Shown here in pieces: positions 13,201-28,200 of a stretch of 64,000 nt of DNA (its first letter is position 1; every line of letters begins with the position of its first letter). Origin of the DNA: Apus apus. Its lineage: Eukaryota > Chordata > Aves > Apodiformes > Apodidae. The notes under the pieces are model-generated. The model was not told the origin of the DNA and made no database searches. It saw only the letters and a list, made by a program, of their open reading frames with translations. Location of the stretch: contig NC_067285.1 of NCBI RefSeq assembly GCF_020740795.1, forward strand, positions 17,352,001-17,416,000. The letters are read 5' to 3'. Both the position numbers and the translations under genes were made by a program.

Positions 13201-16200
13201 TAATTAATATGCATACTTATTGTTATTTCAGTATAAACTGTTATGTTTCTTTTTTTTTTTATGTTTTCTGTCTTAGAGACAGAAAGTGTCTCTAGAATGC
13301 TCATATCAGATTTCGGTATTCTAAATTTAAGTAGATCAACAGAAACTCTGGTATGCTAGAAAACATGGAGAATTTATGTTTTCAACAGAAAGAAACTTTA
13401 TCAGCCTGTGCTGAAAAAAAGGCTGTTTTCAAACAGTTTATAACTCAAGCATTAAATATAAGTAAAACAGGTTTGAAATCGGTAATTTAGTCTCTTAAAA
13501 ACCCATAATACTTACTGGCATGATCTGAAACAGGTCATCTAATGTAACATCACAGATGCCTACAAGTGTGTTATGATCACAGGGAACAATGGGAGGACTC
13601 AATAATTTCTTGTAACAGCAAGGTGGGAACCGAATATCCAAGGTGATGCTATTATATACAGCAAGTCCCATAAGCTATACATGTCAAATGTTAAGGGCAA
13701 ACTCCACACAACCTTTAGAGCTAATGTTCTAAATAATTTGGAAAAAATATTTTTAAATTTTATTCAGCATACTCAAATACATGCTAAACAATCAGAAGAA
13801 ATATAATTTATTTAATTTTTTTTGGACTGGTAATTTTAAATGCAGGTTTTTTATAACAATTAATTAGTAAAATGGTCAAATGATGCATATTGACAGAACA
13901 CTTGAGTTTTCCTTATAATATTCTATACAAGCATTTATAGAATAAATTGTTCCAATGTATTGTTATGAAAAAACTTTTAAAAAAGAACTGTAGGTATATG
14001 TTTTTAATAAAAAAATTCTAGAAAGAAATCAAGATAAGAATTTTTCTTTTACAGAAATCTAAAAGTAGAAAGACAAACCTGCACTGGCACTGCAGCTCAT
14101 CAGCTAGCACATTTAAGTATCTGGCGAAACAAATTTGAAATTATACCAAAAATTAGAAGAAACCAGTTCAGGATTCAACTTCTCACTAGAACAGAATACT
14201 TCAGTTGGAATGATCATCTGGCCCAACTGCAATCAGTAAAATGAGGACATCATAATCTCATTTTAGTGAGCTTATAAGCATATATTATCATTAACCATTT
14301 GTCTGAGTACTTAAGAAGTGAGCACAACAGAAAACTCAAGAAATGCTCAAGATAGCATGTGGTTTCTGTTCAGTAAAAAAGGCCCTATACTGATCAATGA
14401 GTACTTAAAATATGAGTGATACAGGGTCATTTATTTTTACTGAATAAAACTCAAAGGTGTTAAGCATATAAAAAATTACAATTTATACACAGATAAAAAT
14501 TGCATGTGTAATCTTAATTCTAGTATTTTCTGACTGTATGATGTACCATGTACCCACATAACACCATTTTCTTATTTTTAATTTACTTGCTTGAATAGCA
14601 TTCTTTTTTTATACATTTAAGATGAAACACACTTGTATATACAACATCTGAATGAGCTCTAATCAATGCCTTATTTCATCCTCACACCAGCTCTTTAAAT
14701 GGCTGTTTGTTTAGCACTGTCTAGCAGACATAAAAGGATACAGCTCCAACCAACCGGAATTCAGAATAGTTATCACACTTAAAGCTGCTGAACCAATGGC
14801 AATGCGAGTCCTTGTGGTAGGTGAACATGCCTGCAGAACAGGAATGGTGGACTTTACAAAGCCTGAGCTTCAATAACAAGTTGCACAAACCCTCACCTTT
14901 CTGACACACGCACCCTTAGAAGTGCTGCTAGCAATGCCCATATCCCCACGCTTGTCCTCAGCTCTGTCTTCCCACCCACAGCCAGAGCCTGCAGGAGCTT
15001 GGGCAAGTACCACCAAGGACAGCACCAAGCCAAAGCAGGTCTGTTGGGTGCTGGTGCAACACATTCTTCCACGCCTCTAATCACAGATATTCTGCACTGT
15101 CTCTGCCCAATGTGTTTTTTCACTGTATGTTATCAGCAACTTTGTCTAACCAAAAATCGTCTACCGGCAATGTAAACCCACTTCTTCTTCCCTTCCTAGG
15201 TCAATATCAGATGACAATTTTTAAAAATGCTGGCATGAATCCCATGATACAAATACTATAAGCTTTACCTTAGAACAGAAACCCATAAAAGATTTATCTT
15301 ACATGTACCCTAGCCACATATTTTCTGCCAAAAAATTGTATGACAGAAGTTAAAAAAAAAAAAACCCAAACCACAAATACAAAAAGATACCCACTGGTCT
15401 AAATGACCAGGTGGATCATAATAAAACAATGACTACATTCTAGTTTGGTTGCTATTTGCATCAGATCCAGATCGTTCTGTTTTAAAGAGCAAAACAACAT
15501 AAAAATTTATGTAAGAAACCACTGAACAGCTTTAAGATGCCTCAGAGAAGCAAGACACAATCTAGTTACAGTGTGCGCTAAGAGTGAAATTAACTTCAGC
15601 AATGCACAAGTTAATTGGATAAAATATGATGACTGGTTTGAATTTGTTGGGGTAGAATGGGCTGACAGTTCACTATTGTTTCCACAGTCTGTGTACAAAC
15701 CAAAGCACTGATTAATTCTGAGGACTTCTTGTACGCAGTAGCTCCCCACATTCATGTTTGAAGATGAAGCTGGAGAAAAGATTTAAATGAAAAATCAAAC
15801 TCCTTTTGATTAAAAAAAATAAAAATGCAATGAATGCCTCATAGTCATCTAGTTCTTATGAAAAATTACATGTAAAATTATGCTTTCATATTCCCCCCCT
15901 CCACTCTCCTGAACTAAATTTATCTATTGAACTATAGCTCAAAAAGGTGCTCAAAAGGTTTTGACAGTGCCTTTACCAGAAGCAAGAGAACAGTTGTATG
16001 TAAGGCACAGCACGGTTCACATACTGAAAAATGGCAGTGATGCTAGAACAAAATCCCATTTATTGTCTGCACTGAGATGAAGAAAGCATCACAACACACA
16101 TTAGGAGGGCAGAGCTAGTTTGGAGTTCTTTAGTTTCAGGGATTAAACCTGGAGCATGAGCTAACGTGGAAAGGGTAATAAGTGATTTTTTTCCTATATT

Positions 16201-19200
16201 TTTCCTTTCAAGCTTCTGACATTCATTATTTATGACACAAACATTAAAGACAGCAGAGCATACAGTCCCTTTCCAAGGTACAAGAGCATTTCTGAACTCT
16301 TCCCACTCTTTGCTGGTAGTCATATGAATGAAAGAATTTACGCTTTAAAGCAAGGAAGCCTGCCTGAGCTGGTGAGAAACATTACACTCAGATGTTTCCA
16401 AACTCATCAGTTACGAAGCTCTGCTGACAACACATTTTGCAACAGAACTGTCAAACTTATGGAACACTTTCTCCAGGATAAATTGTTTCCTAATTAAGGT
16501 TGTTACCACAAAATGTCATCTCTCTACACAGACCCCTTTTTACTAGAAAAAGGCTATAAGCAAGCAGTGATCTCTGCAGATTTGAGGACATATTTATGTC
16601 TTAAAACTCTGGACCTTTAGAATGAGTCCTATAAACAATGGAGGATCATGGACCTAAGGGACATGAACACTTCCAGGCAAACACAGACCAGCTATTGCAT
16701 TTTATCAATGACTATCAGGTGTTATGCTGAAGTCTCTGAAAATCAATATTTCTAATTTAAAAGCCAGCCTGGGAACACTTTAACCTATTATAACATCAGT
16801 AATATATCCATACAAAGCTGAGGAAAGCTGACTCATTTGATAAATATTAGACTGGGATGGAAAAAAGCCTCCCAGATCCACCTACAGCAATGTAAAAGAT
16901 GAAGATTGAATTGCTTGTTTATGAATGCTTATTCATGTCTTCCAATCTCCTACTTACTCAAAAAAAATCTTCCTTTTTTTTTCTCTCCTTTGGACCTGCA
17001 AATATCATTATGGGCTCACAGGCCTGGAAACAGCAGAGGCAGGCTACTTCGTTCAGTCTCACATCTGCCTGTACTGTCTCTGCACCTGACTGAAGGACCT
17101 CTCTCTTCTGAGAGCATCTCAGATCACTTAAATCATACTGGTCACAGATACTCCAAACAGAATAGATGATGCCAAAGATTCAAGAATGAACTAGCTGCTG
17201 CCTATACTAATCACAGAAATGGTGCTAGAACTAGCAGGCGCTATCACTGCAACTATTAGTGCAAATGGAAAACAGTGACACACAGGAGGACACACACAGT
17301 TAGCAGTTTGCCAGAACTGAGCAGCACAATAACAACATTCAACTGTAGCTAAGGAAAACCAGGAAAACTTCCTAGGAAGCAATCTAGAAATTGCTTCCTA
17401 AACTAGCAATTGAGACAGTTGATTGTAATGTAAAAACAGAAAATGCAGCATGCCCAGAAAAAGGCAAGGATGCAGGTGACAAACAAATACATTTGGCCTT
17501 ATCTCCACTCCAATATTGGCTATGCCATCTATTTCAGAGGCTACTGTGTGTCTTTTTCTGTTTGGAAACAGGAATATCATATTCCAAGTACAACCAAACT
17601 ACATATTAAGCTAAAAGGAAGAAAGTTATTATTAAATTACATATACTTGTGTGAATTCTAGAAAATTTTGAAGGGCAGACAACGGTCAGTGTTTCAATGG
17701 TTTGCATAGCTTTTGCTTATTCTTCTTAGATTGTTACTAAGTCTAGCAATACGCTAACACTCAGGAGAGAAACAGAAACAATCCTGTCAATCCCATTTTA
17801 TTTATACCAGATTATTGTTGTCCTGCTCCATAAAATAGTTGATAGCCTCCTCCCATCTGCCCAAAGGTAAATCAAGATTCTCTCTTTGGATAGCAATATA
17901 AACACTGTATATAATAACACATATATCAGAGGAAGAACTTCAAGGAAAACTTACTGCTTGTCTTGAATTCCTCTGCTTTGTATCCAACATACTCACTAGC
18001 AATGAGCAACCATAAACATTGAGTTGCCAGTTTCTGAAAATAAGATTTAGCATTGCTAAAGTCTTAAAAAGCTGAATCTTAATTCTAAACCTCTCCATTG
18101 ATCAGAGATTAATTCACTGTCTATTTTTGTCATACCACTGAAGCAGAAATCTCAGTTTCTCAACAATGTCTGAGCCTCCTTGTCAAAACTAAGATCTTCA
18201 AAACTCTTTGGGTACTTCCCACTCCCTTCCACCTTCCTCAATAACAACACTTCTTCTCATCTATATTCAGTTCTAATTTGCCCACTTTTATTTTTTCATA
18301 AGTTAGTAACTCTTCTGCCTAATGCTGGATTAAGGAAGAATTCTTATCCATCACCATTTTGATAATTTAAAACGAACAAATTTTCACATTATATTTTAGA
18401 ACATTTAGGAGGACTCACCGTAATCTGGGTGAAAAATCTGGCGAATCAGAAGAAGAAACCATTCTTTTGTCAGGCCACCCATATCAAGCCCAGCTTCCCC
18501 TACAAATGTGACTTTCAACTTTTTTTTCAGATCTGTCCTTTTCCGTGATAGCTATTGCAAAATACATAGGAAAGAAGAATAGGGAGATTTAACATTTTAT
18601 CAATACCTCTAGACACATCTGTCTTTACTGATCCTGCTTTCTTGATACAAATTACTAGTTTAATCTCCTACAAATAGGTCAACACTATATTAAAACAATG
18701 ATTGAATTGCAGAAACAAGATGATGGTGACTACTTGGCATCATCAAGTGCCTTGCACATGGTGCCAGTCTCTAGGCTTGGAAAAAAGTTAGATAGTATGC
18801 AAACAGACTTCTAATAAGCTACTAGACACAGTGAACTGAGTTTGTCTGGAATACTTTGGACCCATAAATTTTTTCACCTACACAGAGGACATTCTGCCAG
18901 GACAAAATGATAGATTAAAAAAAATAATAATGTGGACATCCTTTGGAGATACTTAGAAAGGTGGTAGCTAAAATTGTCAACATTTGGACATTGTTCTGTT
19001 CAGCATAAGATGCCTGCCAGCAAGTATCAATTGTTTTGTAAAGCTGTTCTTTAGACAATGGTAACAGGCTCTCTTCATTCCTTTATCCTAAGGGACAGCA
19101 TTTCATTCACGTATGCAAAAGACCTGCAAAGAATTAGATTACTGCCTTTCACATCTAGCAGTGATCTTTGAGATTAAGTCCCTATCCAATTTTTCTTGAA

Positions 19201-22200
19201 ATCGTTACTTGATGGCCAGCTCCAGAGGAAAAAAAAATAATATTTAAACCAGTGAGGAAGATGTATGTACTAAAATAATGTCCATGTTGCTAGCTTCTCA
19301 AGTAGATTACTGTTGCATGAATTTTATAAGTATTTGTATTATTTGACACAAACTATTAGCTGAAGTGATTTTCCTTTGCAAGTTATTTTCTTAGATTTGG
19401 AACACAATTAAAACATCTTTCCCTCACCTTCTACTCCCCACACTTTTGACAATATGAATAATCTAATACATTCTTATTCATCCCTGAGATGGGCAGAAGA
19501 GCATTTCAGAAACAAATAGAATATTTTGATTATCAGAACTTTTGAAGTTGCTCTTGGTTATTTCAGTATGGTAAATAAAAACATACAATGCCTGACAGAA
19601 AGCAGTATGACCACTCATATTTATAATATGTTGGGAGAAAAGGCCGTAACAGACAGAATCTAATCTAGGAAAAACAAGTTTAAACTTCTGTTTTCTGAAC
19701 CGGAACAATCAGAACTTGTTTATTCTTGTTTTGTTTTCACCACTTGGACTTACTATTCAGTACCATTGGGCTGTTTGTAGTGTTGAGAAAGAGCAGACAA
19801 CTAGATTTCAATGAATAATGTTAATTAGCAAGCTTCAGTGGATACTGTAGAATTGCCTATTTTAATGGACACAACTGTTTCATTTTTAAAAAAGGAAAAA
19901 ATACACTAAAGAACATGAGGAATCAGTTAAAAATCAAGATAAGTTAAGAAAAGAAAGCCTAAAGTAAATGTTATAGAGAAGTTAGTGAAGGAAAATAAAA
20001 ATATTCCAAGAATTAGAACAGAACAAACTCATTATTGATTAGTCACTTACTATTCACATTCCTCGCATGGAACAAAGGCCTACATAACCTGATAATTATG
20101 CACTGCTTTCTTAAGACAAAAATTGCAAACACACATACACACTGCATGGCATGCAAACATGTTCATTATGGACTTAGCTGTGGAGGAGTATGAGGACAGA
20201 AAATGAAGTTCAGAACGTCTAATCTGTTCTGCAGCACTGCTATTGTGACAGCAATTCAGTTATTTTTATTTAGTATTATACAGTTATATTCCTGATCTCT
20301 TAGTGCTGAAAGATTTAAATATGACTTACAAGCTGAAATCTCAGTGCAGTAGCTACTCTGCATCAACACACCATTTAATTACAGATTGTGTTACCTCATC
20401 AAGTGAATCACTAACAAGGTGCGTCCTCCTCACTTTCACATTTAGGAACAACATATTCATGTCAGGTTTCTGTCTTCGAGAAACTTTATCTACAAGGCTT
20501 TGCTATTTAAATGAAAAAAAACAACGTAACACATGCACCATCTGCATTTAAAAAATAAAGCACCACACTTGTTAAATGTAAAAAGTCCTTACTATCTTGC
20601 ATTAAATACACTACCCTAATATGATGGCTGCTTCAATATCTTCCAAGAGATGGAAAGCAATTTTGTTTTACTGTAGATAGCTTTTACATAGTATTTGAAC
20701 CAACTTATCAGGAAGTTTAACACGAAGGCAGCAGTTGTTCTGCAAGCTTTCACACTCTCCAAACAGTTAAAAAAATACCCAATAAGTTTCTGGAGTTGAG
20801 CTTTACTTCACTATTCACTAGACGTACCCAGCAAGACAGGAAAGGACAGTGCTAGTGCTGCCACACTGAGCACAGAGGAACCAAGAACCACCTAGCACCT
20901 GAAGGAAGTTATGGCTGAACAAGGCAGACAACATTTCAAAACAAGAGACTGCCCAGAAGCAGTACCTCTTCTGTGACTTGTGTGCCATACAGCTGCATTT
21001 TGGTCTTCCATGACAACTTATCTTCACAGAATAAAATAAAGAACATTCCCAAATTCTCATGGAATTTTTTCTTCCCTCCTAATTTAACATGCTAGCACAC
21101 TATGCTGGATTCTCAAAAAAGAAAAAAAAACAAACAACTTTTTGTCCACAACACTGGTATTTAGAAGCATCCTGAAACTAAGCACATTAAAATAAAAAAT
21201 ATTGGGAGGGTCTAGCATGGACATCTGCAGACTAGTAACAGTAAAATGGCTCAAGTTATTTTCCAGGGTAGTCCAAAATACTAGACGTGTGATGGAAGGC
21301 TGTATGTAATACTAGTCTAACAAAAACCTATAAACATATATATACACACATTATATTTATATATAAAAAATGCCAACGGATGAGACACAAACTTTTATCA
21401 CTATATGACTTACCCGTGCAATACTTATCATCTGTTGTTCTGAGTCCCTTTGAATAATAACTTTTTTTGCTGCTATGGAAATAATAAAAGGGTATTGACA
21501 GAAAGAAAACCTAACAAAAGAAAAAAGGCAAATTATTCAATTTCTAGTATCTAGCATATTATTTTATTTCAAAGAATACTGGAGTGAATCTTTGCATTAT
21601 TATTCAGTAACTACCTTCCCTCCAGTGATAGTAATTTGCTAATAGTTGGGTTTTTGTGTTGTATACATAGATACTCAGTTTAGCAGAACAAACTGTTATT
21701 TGCAAATGCTACTAGAAATCTTAATTAGTAATAATACTTATCCTCAGTAAAGCTCTTTGTTGTTGTTTATTACCAATAGGTCTAATAAAAACAAGTAATC
21801 ATCTGCTTTAAATACTAAATTTTAATTGCTACACTGAGTTACAGAAAACAATAATATCTCCTTATTTAACACAGGAAAAACAGCTAACTCAGTGCAGCAT
21901 TCCTAGGCACACAGGAGAAATAGTTCTGGTTTGGCTTTTTGGAGCAGGATTGATTTTCAAAGGAACTGATTTTCCACAGGTCTTTCAGATTCGATTCAGG
22001 GTTACAAGTGTTTAGGACTTCTAAAACACGTGATTCCAGCCACATTCCACTGCAATCAAATAACACAAATAATTTTGAAAAACTTCAGAAATCATTGAGA
22101 CAGAAGACTTTTTTGTTACTGGTTATTCTTGTAAGTTTTTTGTTGGTTTAGCTCATGCAGCTCCTAGCAGAAGTTCATATTTAAATACCTGGAGCTTCTG

Positions 22201-25200
22201 ACTCTATGTTTGAATGGTTTTAAAGTGAAAGAGGGAAGATATAGCTTAGACATCAGGAGGAACTTCTTCACTGTGAGGGTAGTAAGGTGCTGGAATAGGT
22301 TGCCCAGGGAGGCTGTAGAAGCCCCCTCCCCCTGGAGGTGTTCAAGGCCAGATTGGATGACACTTTGTCCAGCCTGGTCTAGTGGGAGGTGTTCCTGCTT
22401 ATGGAAGAGAGGTGGGAACCTGATGATCTTTAAGGTCCCTTCCAACCTTAATAATTCTATGATTTTACACCTTTTTCTCCATTTGCAAAGGCAGAAGGAG
22501 ATTTATTACAGTCAATCTCACACCCATGCATAGCAAGAAATAGTAGCTACACTATTTTGTCCCAAGAAAGTACAGTATTTAATGTGGCTATACATACACA
22601 TAAAGGGTATGCATACCATATGAACACACATAAAGGGTATGTATACCATATGTACACACTATATATACACTATACGTAAGATAGATACAGTGTAGATATG
22701 GTGCTTTGAAATACTACTTAACAAGAAACAACCAGTTACTCCTCTCACCTGTGAGAATTCCCATAACATTGCCAGTTATGATATTCTTCCATAAGATCAA
22801 TATGATCAAGTGTAGAATTATAGAACTCAGTATATGAAATAATGGGAGGACTGATCAGACTATTTGCAGCATCTACAAAGAAAACACAAACGTCTTTTAA
22901 AACACTGCCTGCCATCAGCACATCTATACCATCTAGACTAACCAGTACAAAAATTACTCCACCAAATAAAGAAAACCAATTCACATTTAGGCTGCCCATC
23001 ATTATGTAGTATTCATATAATGTCAAGCAGCTAACACACTTTCTCTATTTGCACTTAAATACAATTCAGTTTTGATCAATCAGACAAAGTAGCCCATTTT
23101 GAATTACTAAATATTCCTTTTCCCAGGATTATGGAGTGAGCAACTCTTTCAGAGATAACTAGATAACACGTCTTGGGTTTAGATACAGTTAAGCTTATGT
23201 GTCTAAACTGTTGCTCTGGAATGCTTTTAAGGAAAAGTTTCAAGCTGACAGCAAAGTTAAAACATTCACTTTCCAGTTTTAATTTTCACTTGGTGGCTTA
23301 ATTTTCTCCAGAAAAGGAGGAAGGGTTTTTACCCCTCAAGAAAAGGGGACTGACCTTCAGTCTGTTTCCATAGCAAACGCCTTAATCACTAAGCTATCGG
23401 AGATGAGGAAAAGGTTTGTGTTCACAATGGTAAAATTTGCTGGGCTCTAAGTTGAACTCGATGGGGATTTACTTTTTCTTTAAGCTGTAGTTTTGAACTT
23501 TAGAGGCATATGCATTGCCTAAATTATTTTAGATGCTAAATACTTCTGTGGGGGGTAAGCCAGTTACAGAAGAAATTCTGGCAATTAGACATTTAAAACA
23601 CCTTCTTCTATAAATCTAAGGGAAACTTTAACCATTGTTAACTTCTGTAGATTGTTTGCACATACGATCTTCAGTTGTTGCTACAGGAAAATGATGCATA
23701 GCAATTACCCTCTACTGGAAAGCAAGTACAAAGACTTGACAATGAAATATGTTTCTTGTTGCTTACTACTTTTTGGTATTTTTTTGAATGTGCCATCATC
23801 TTTGTCAGTCTTCCCAAGAAGATGAGAGGTATAAACTATCCACCTCCCTATGTGTGTATATATATACACAGAAACATACATACATATACATGCACATACA
23901 TATGCACACAAAGTTCAAGAAGAATACCTACTAAATAAAGCCAGGACTTTGGTTGCTGATGGGATCCACCAGGTACATTTCACCATAGGTGGAAACTCTT
24001 CAGGTTTTGCAGGAAACAGGCGTAAAGAAATAAATTGCAGTAACCTGTCCACCAGCTGCTTGAACCTCTTCTGTGAAATCCTAAATAAAAAATGCTGCAG
24101 TTACTCTCACAAGATCACTGTCCACACTACAGTTTATATTAACACATTTCAATGCTATTTTTTTTGTAAAAAATGCTTTTTTCCTATAGTTAAAAAATTT
24201 TCCAAATATAAACTTTGAAAAGCATGCTTTTAAATACTGGTACACAACAATGTTCTTCAGTGAACCCCTAACTATGCTTTTTAATGACTGTGATTTTATA
24301 AATAATGCAATAGAATTGTTACTTCTTCTTGACTTCTAGTAAATAAAAAGAAAACAAAACTCCTTAGCTATTCCACTCCACAGTCTGAGTACTGAGGAAT
24401 TATGTTTTTCATTTTTTTTTTTATTTTGAGATACTCGGTTCAATTGAACAAACAGTGGAATGTACTTCATATACTTGTGAGTACACATTTCAAATATAGT
24501 GCTGTGTCACTTCCATGATATCACAACTGCACACACACATGTAGATATATTAAAGCATCCTTTTCTAAATAAGGGTTCTCCCATTTTAATGGTTTAGATT
24601 TCTAATATATGTTTTAAGAATTAAAACATCAATATGCCTACCACATCCTTAACCAAGAGAGTAAACCTGATTTGTATAACTAGACATACTACAGGATGTG
24701 GGGAGAGAAATATAATTTCTACCCTTGCAAAGAAGAAAATCCTTTACTAACAAATTCCACAGGAGACAAGGAAATTGTAAATATGGCCAAACTTTTTTTC
24801 TTACCCCAGACTGAACATTTTTGCACAGTCATTATAACGAGGGCAACCTGCATACCAACTTAAAAGCTGCTCTTTGGGCAGTGACTCCCATATGACTTTA
24901 TTAGTAAGGTGCTATTCAGAGTTATTTCAATTAATTATGCATCTAACTATACACACTCTCACCACCTCTATTACACTACAAAGCAGGGACTCAATTTCAT
25001 GTGTGGTTTTTATGAAATACAGTAAAGCTCCAGTATCTTTTGGTAATTATGCAAGATAAACCTTTATTTAAACAAAGGTCATACAGATGTTTGAATTAAT
25101 AATACTATTTAAACACATACCTAAAAAAATAACAAGCATAACTTACTTTGCATGTGTTATGGAAAAATAACTTACAAAAGTTATTTTGCAATTAAGGGTT

Positions 25201-28200
25201 GTTTTTTTTTTGCATAAAGATATTCTGTTTTCTTATGGTATATCCAGCTTGCATCTATAAATCAGTATCACTTAGTGGACTATGTCCAAATGTACTTGGA
25301 AAACAATGAAAACAATCTCTTTAGTCAATTAAATTAATTTCACATAATTTATAACACAGTCAACATCCATGGAAATACAGTAACAATTTTAATCCTAAAA
25401 ATGAAATGTTTAGGGTTTTATTTTTTTTTTACTTTTTAGACCAGTGCACTAGGAAATGATGGTCAGCTTCTGTTAAGGCTGCTATCTGTCTTAGCAAGTG
25501 AGCATAGATGACATAAGTAGATGTGTTACTAAATTGAGGATTCTGAAAAAGATTAAAAAGATGTGTTAGGTTAATAAAATGCATGAAGGGAAAAAAGTCA
25601 TTAGGATTTCTTCTTGTTGCTAATACAATTAAGCAGGAAAGGAATTTACAACATCACTGTGACAGTCATAAAGCTATGAAAAAAAATATTCACAACTTCC
25701 ACTTAAATTAAAAAAAACACACTATCTTCTGTCTTGTAAAAATATGAAATTTTGTTTTGTTTGTTTCAAAAGAAAGTCCACAGGTAATTAAGGCAGTACT
25801 AGAAATATACCCCATAAATTACACTCCTCCAAGTGATACGCTTTCCATCTCAGTAATAAGGGTTCTAATAGCTCCTGTCTTCCTGAATGTCAATCCAAAC
25901 TTATTTTCCGTCTTACTTAAGAGATTACATATTCTCACTTTTCAGCAGGATAAATTCCTTTTAATTCACAGCTAACATACCACCCCAGAGAAAAAACTAT
26001 TGTCTAAAAAAATTAAATTACTATCAGATCTTCTCAAGTAACAGCAGAAACCTCTCCTTACATGGAGAGGTTTTCCTACACTGGCAAAATTTAAAGGGGA
26101 AACTTCTTACAGCTGCAAATCAGCTACAGTAGCAAAGGTAATAGGTTAACAGACAGGTATCAGACAACACAGCCAATCAGACTGGAGAGAGTCTGCTGGA
26201 CAAAATGCAGCACTGGAGAAAGCTACAGCAATATCAGAAAGTGCATGTAGTGAAACTTTCTGGGAAGATCAGAATTAAGAATACCAATAAAACAAACCTG
26301 GGAACAAGAAAGGAAGAAATATGAATAATTTTCTAAAACATTTGTCCTTTCAACCCACAGCATGATAGGAAACAATTATATGCCTGCTAGTTCAAAGTTT
26401 TAATCCATGCAGCCTTTCCCCAACAACTATGTTCCATTAAGCTCCCATTCCCCTCATGCGTACTCTACATTTCTTTTGTATTTTAATACATTGTTATAAC
26501 AGGAAATGAAATGTGAAGTATCTCAGCTACACAAAGTATCTTGTTTGCATAGTATACTGGTTTATAGATTATAAGTTAAGCATACACATACTTAAATAAA
26601 AATATTGTATTTTTCTTACCTGTAAAAGTATACAGTATGCTCTAAGATCATCTTTTGTTCGTGGCCTATGAATGAATGAAATAATAAGCAGAACCACATG
26701 TATACATCATACACACGCAAGAGTGATGAAATCATGCACCCTATGATTTAACTTTGCGTTCCAAAACATATTTAATATCATATTTAAGGACCTTTACTGC
26801 TCTCAGAAGTTGAAAAAGACAAAGATCCAAACTACTCTCTAAAGGTGTTAAGCTATGTTAGCATAAGGATTTTGTGGCAGAACACAAGAGAAACTAGGTT
26901 TGAAAGGGGAGTGGGATGTAACCGGACTTGCTAGTGAGACTCCTGGGTGTAGCAGCCCAGCATTTGTGGGGCAATGTGCTAGTATTTCTGACAATCAGAA
27001 GCCCTACCACCACTCAAGGGTGAAAACCAAGAGCTCGACTCCCTCCCTAGAATGCTTCTACACCAATGCACACAGTATGGGGAATCAGCAGGAGGAGCTG
27101 GAGATCTGTGTTAGGTCACGGGGCTATGAATCCCAGACCATGGATGTAAGAGAGGAGGTCTGGAGGAAGGATGACTCTCCACCTGTCTTATGAGGAAACG
27201 CTGAGAGACCTGGGGCTGTTTAGTCTAGAGAAGAGACTAAGAGAGAGGGGATCTTATTAATGTATATAAATATCTGAAGGCTAGGTGTCAAGGAGGGGCA
27301 AATCTCTTTTCAGTCCTGCCCTGTGGTAGGACAAGAGGCAATGGATGCAAGCTAGAGCAGAGGAACTTCCACCTCAACAGGAAGACCAACTTCTTTGCTG
27401 TAAGGGTTATAGAGCACTGAAACAGGCTGCCCAGAGAGGTTTCAGAGTCTCATTCTCTGGAGACTTTCAAGACCTGTCTGTATGCACTTCTGAGTGACCT
27501 GCCGTCGATTCTGTGGTGGTCCTGCTCTGGCAGGGGGTTGGACTAGACGGTCTCCAGAGGTCCCTTCCAACCCCTAACGTTCTGTGATTCTGTGAGGGCC
27601 AAAAATAAAAAAAGAGCAGAAGTGAAGAGTAAGAGGTGTTCTAAAGAGAGAAGTCCATGCTGCTGTCTATCTTGAGTGACACCACAGAAGATTTTATTTT
27701 CCCCATCTGAGATATTTCCTGCCAGAATGCTCTGTACACTTCTACCACTGCAGCCTCTGTACTTCTTGCTGTTTATTTGATTTGAGGCTTTTAGATAACC
27801 ACAAACAGGCATGTAGCACAGCAAAGGCATTATAAGGTGGAGAAAGGACAAGACAAGGGTCACAGGTGATTCATAACAAGGTGATCTCTCTTGCTAGATC
27901 TTTTTGTGAATCGAAGTATGTATTTCACTTCTATTACTTCTTGCTAAATTGTTGTAATCTTCCAAACTCATGCCTTTGGGCTATCTCTTTCTGCATCCTG
28001 CACTGCCTTTTCTATGCCATTGCCACACATGAACAACATTGTGAAGTAAACTTGGGTCAAGGAATTATCTAGGTTAAAACATCCTAATTGCTGTTGTGGT
28101 GTGAGCAGGGAAAGTATGTTTTACTCTAATAAATTCCTTAATTCATCTCACAATTCAGATGCCAGAAAGATCACCCTGGTAACAAGCAACTGAGATTTTT

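Larger units (their letters stand above)
21511..22748 (-). other. HECTD2: HECTD2 intron 10 (about 1.2 kb), holding a CR1 fragment
   Basis: Contains the CR1 3' fragment at 22214-22463 and the 30-bp tandem duplication at 22596-22655. The rest is AT-rich with no other feature. Confidence 0.85.

Noticed and set aside
22164..22533. ORFs of 93 and 107 codons on the two strands near 22.2-22.5 kb as host genes
   Set aside because: They lie in a CR1 3' fragment. The plus frame shows the CR1 ORF2 C-terminus and then runs into the CR1 3' UTR.
23838..23920. Possible CRISPR-like or satellite array
   Set aside because: The repeats are degenerate CA/TA dinucleotides without spacers, an ordinary microsatellite.
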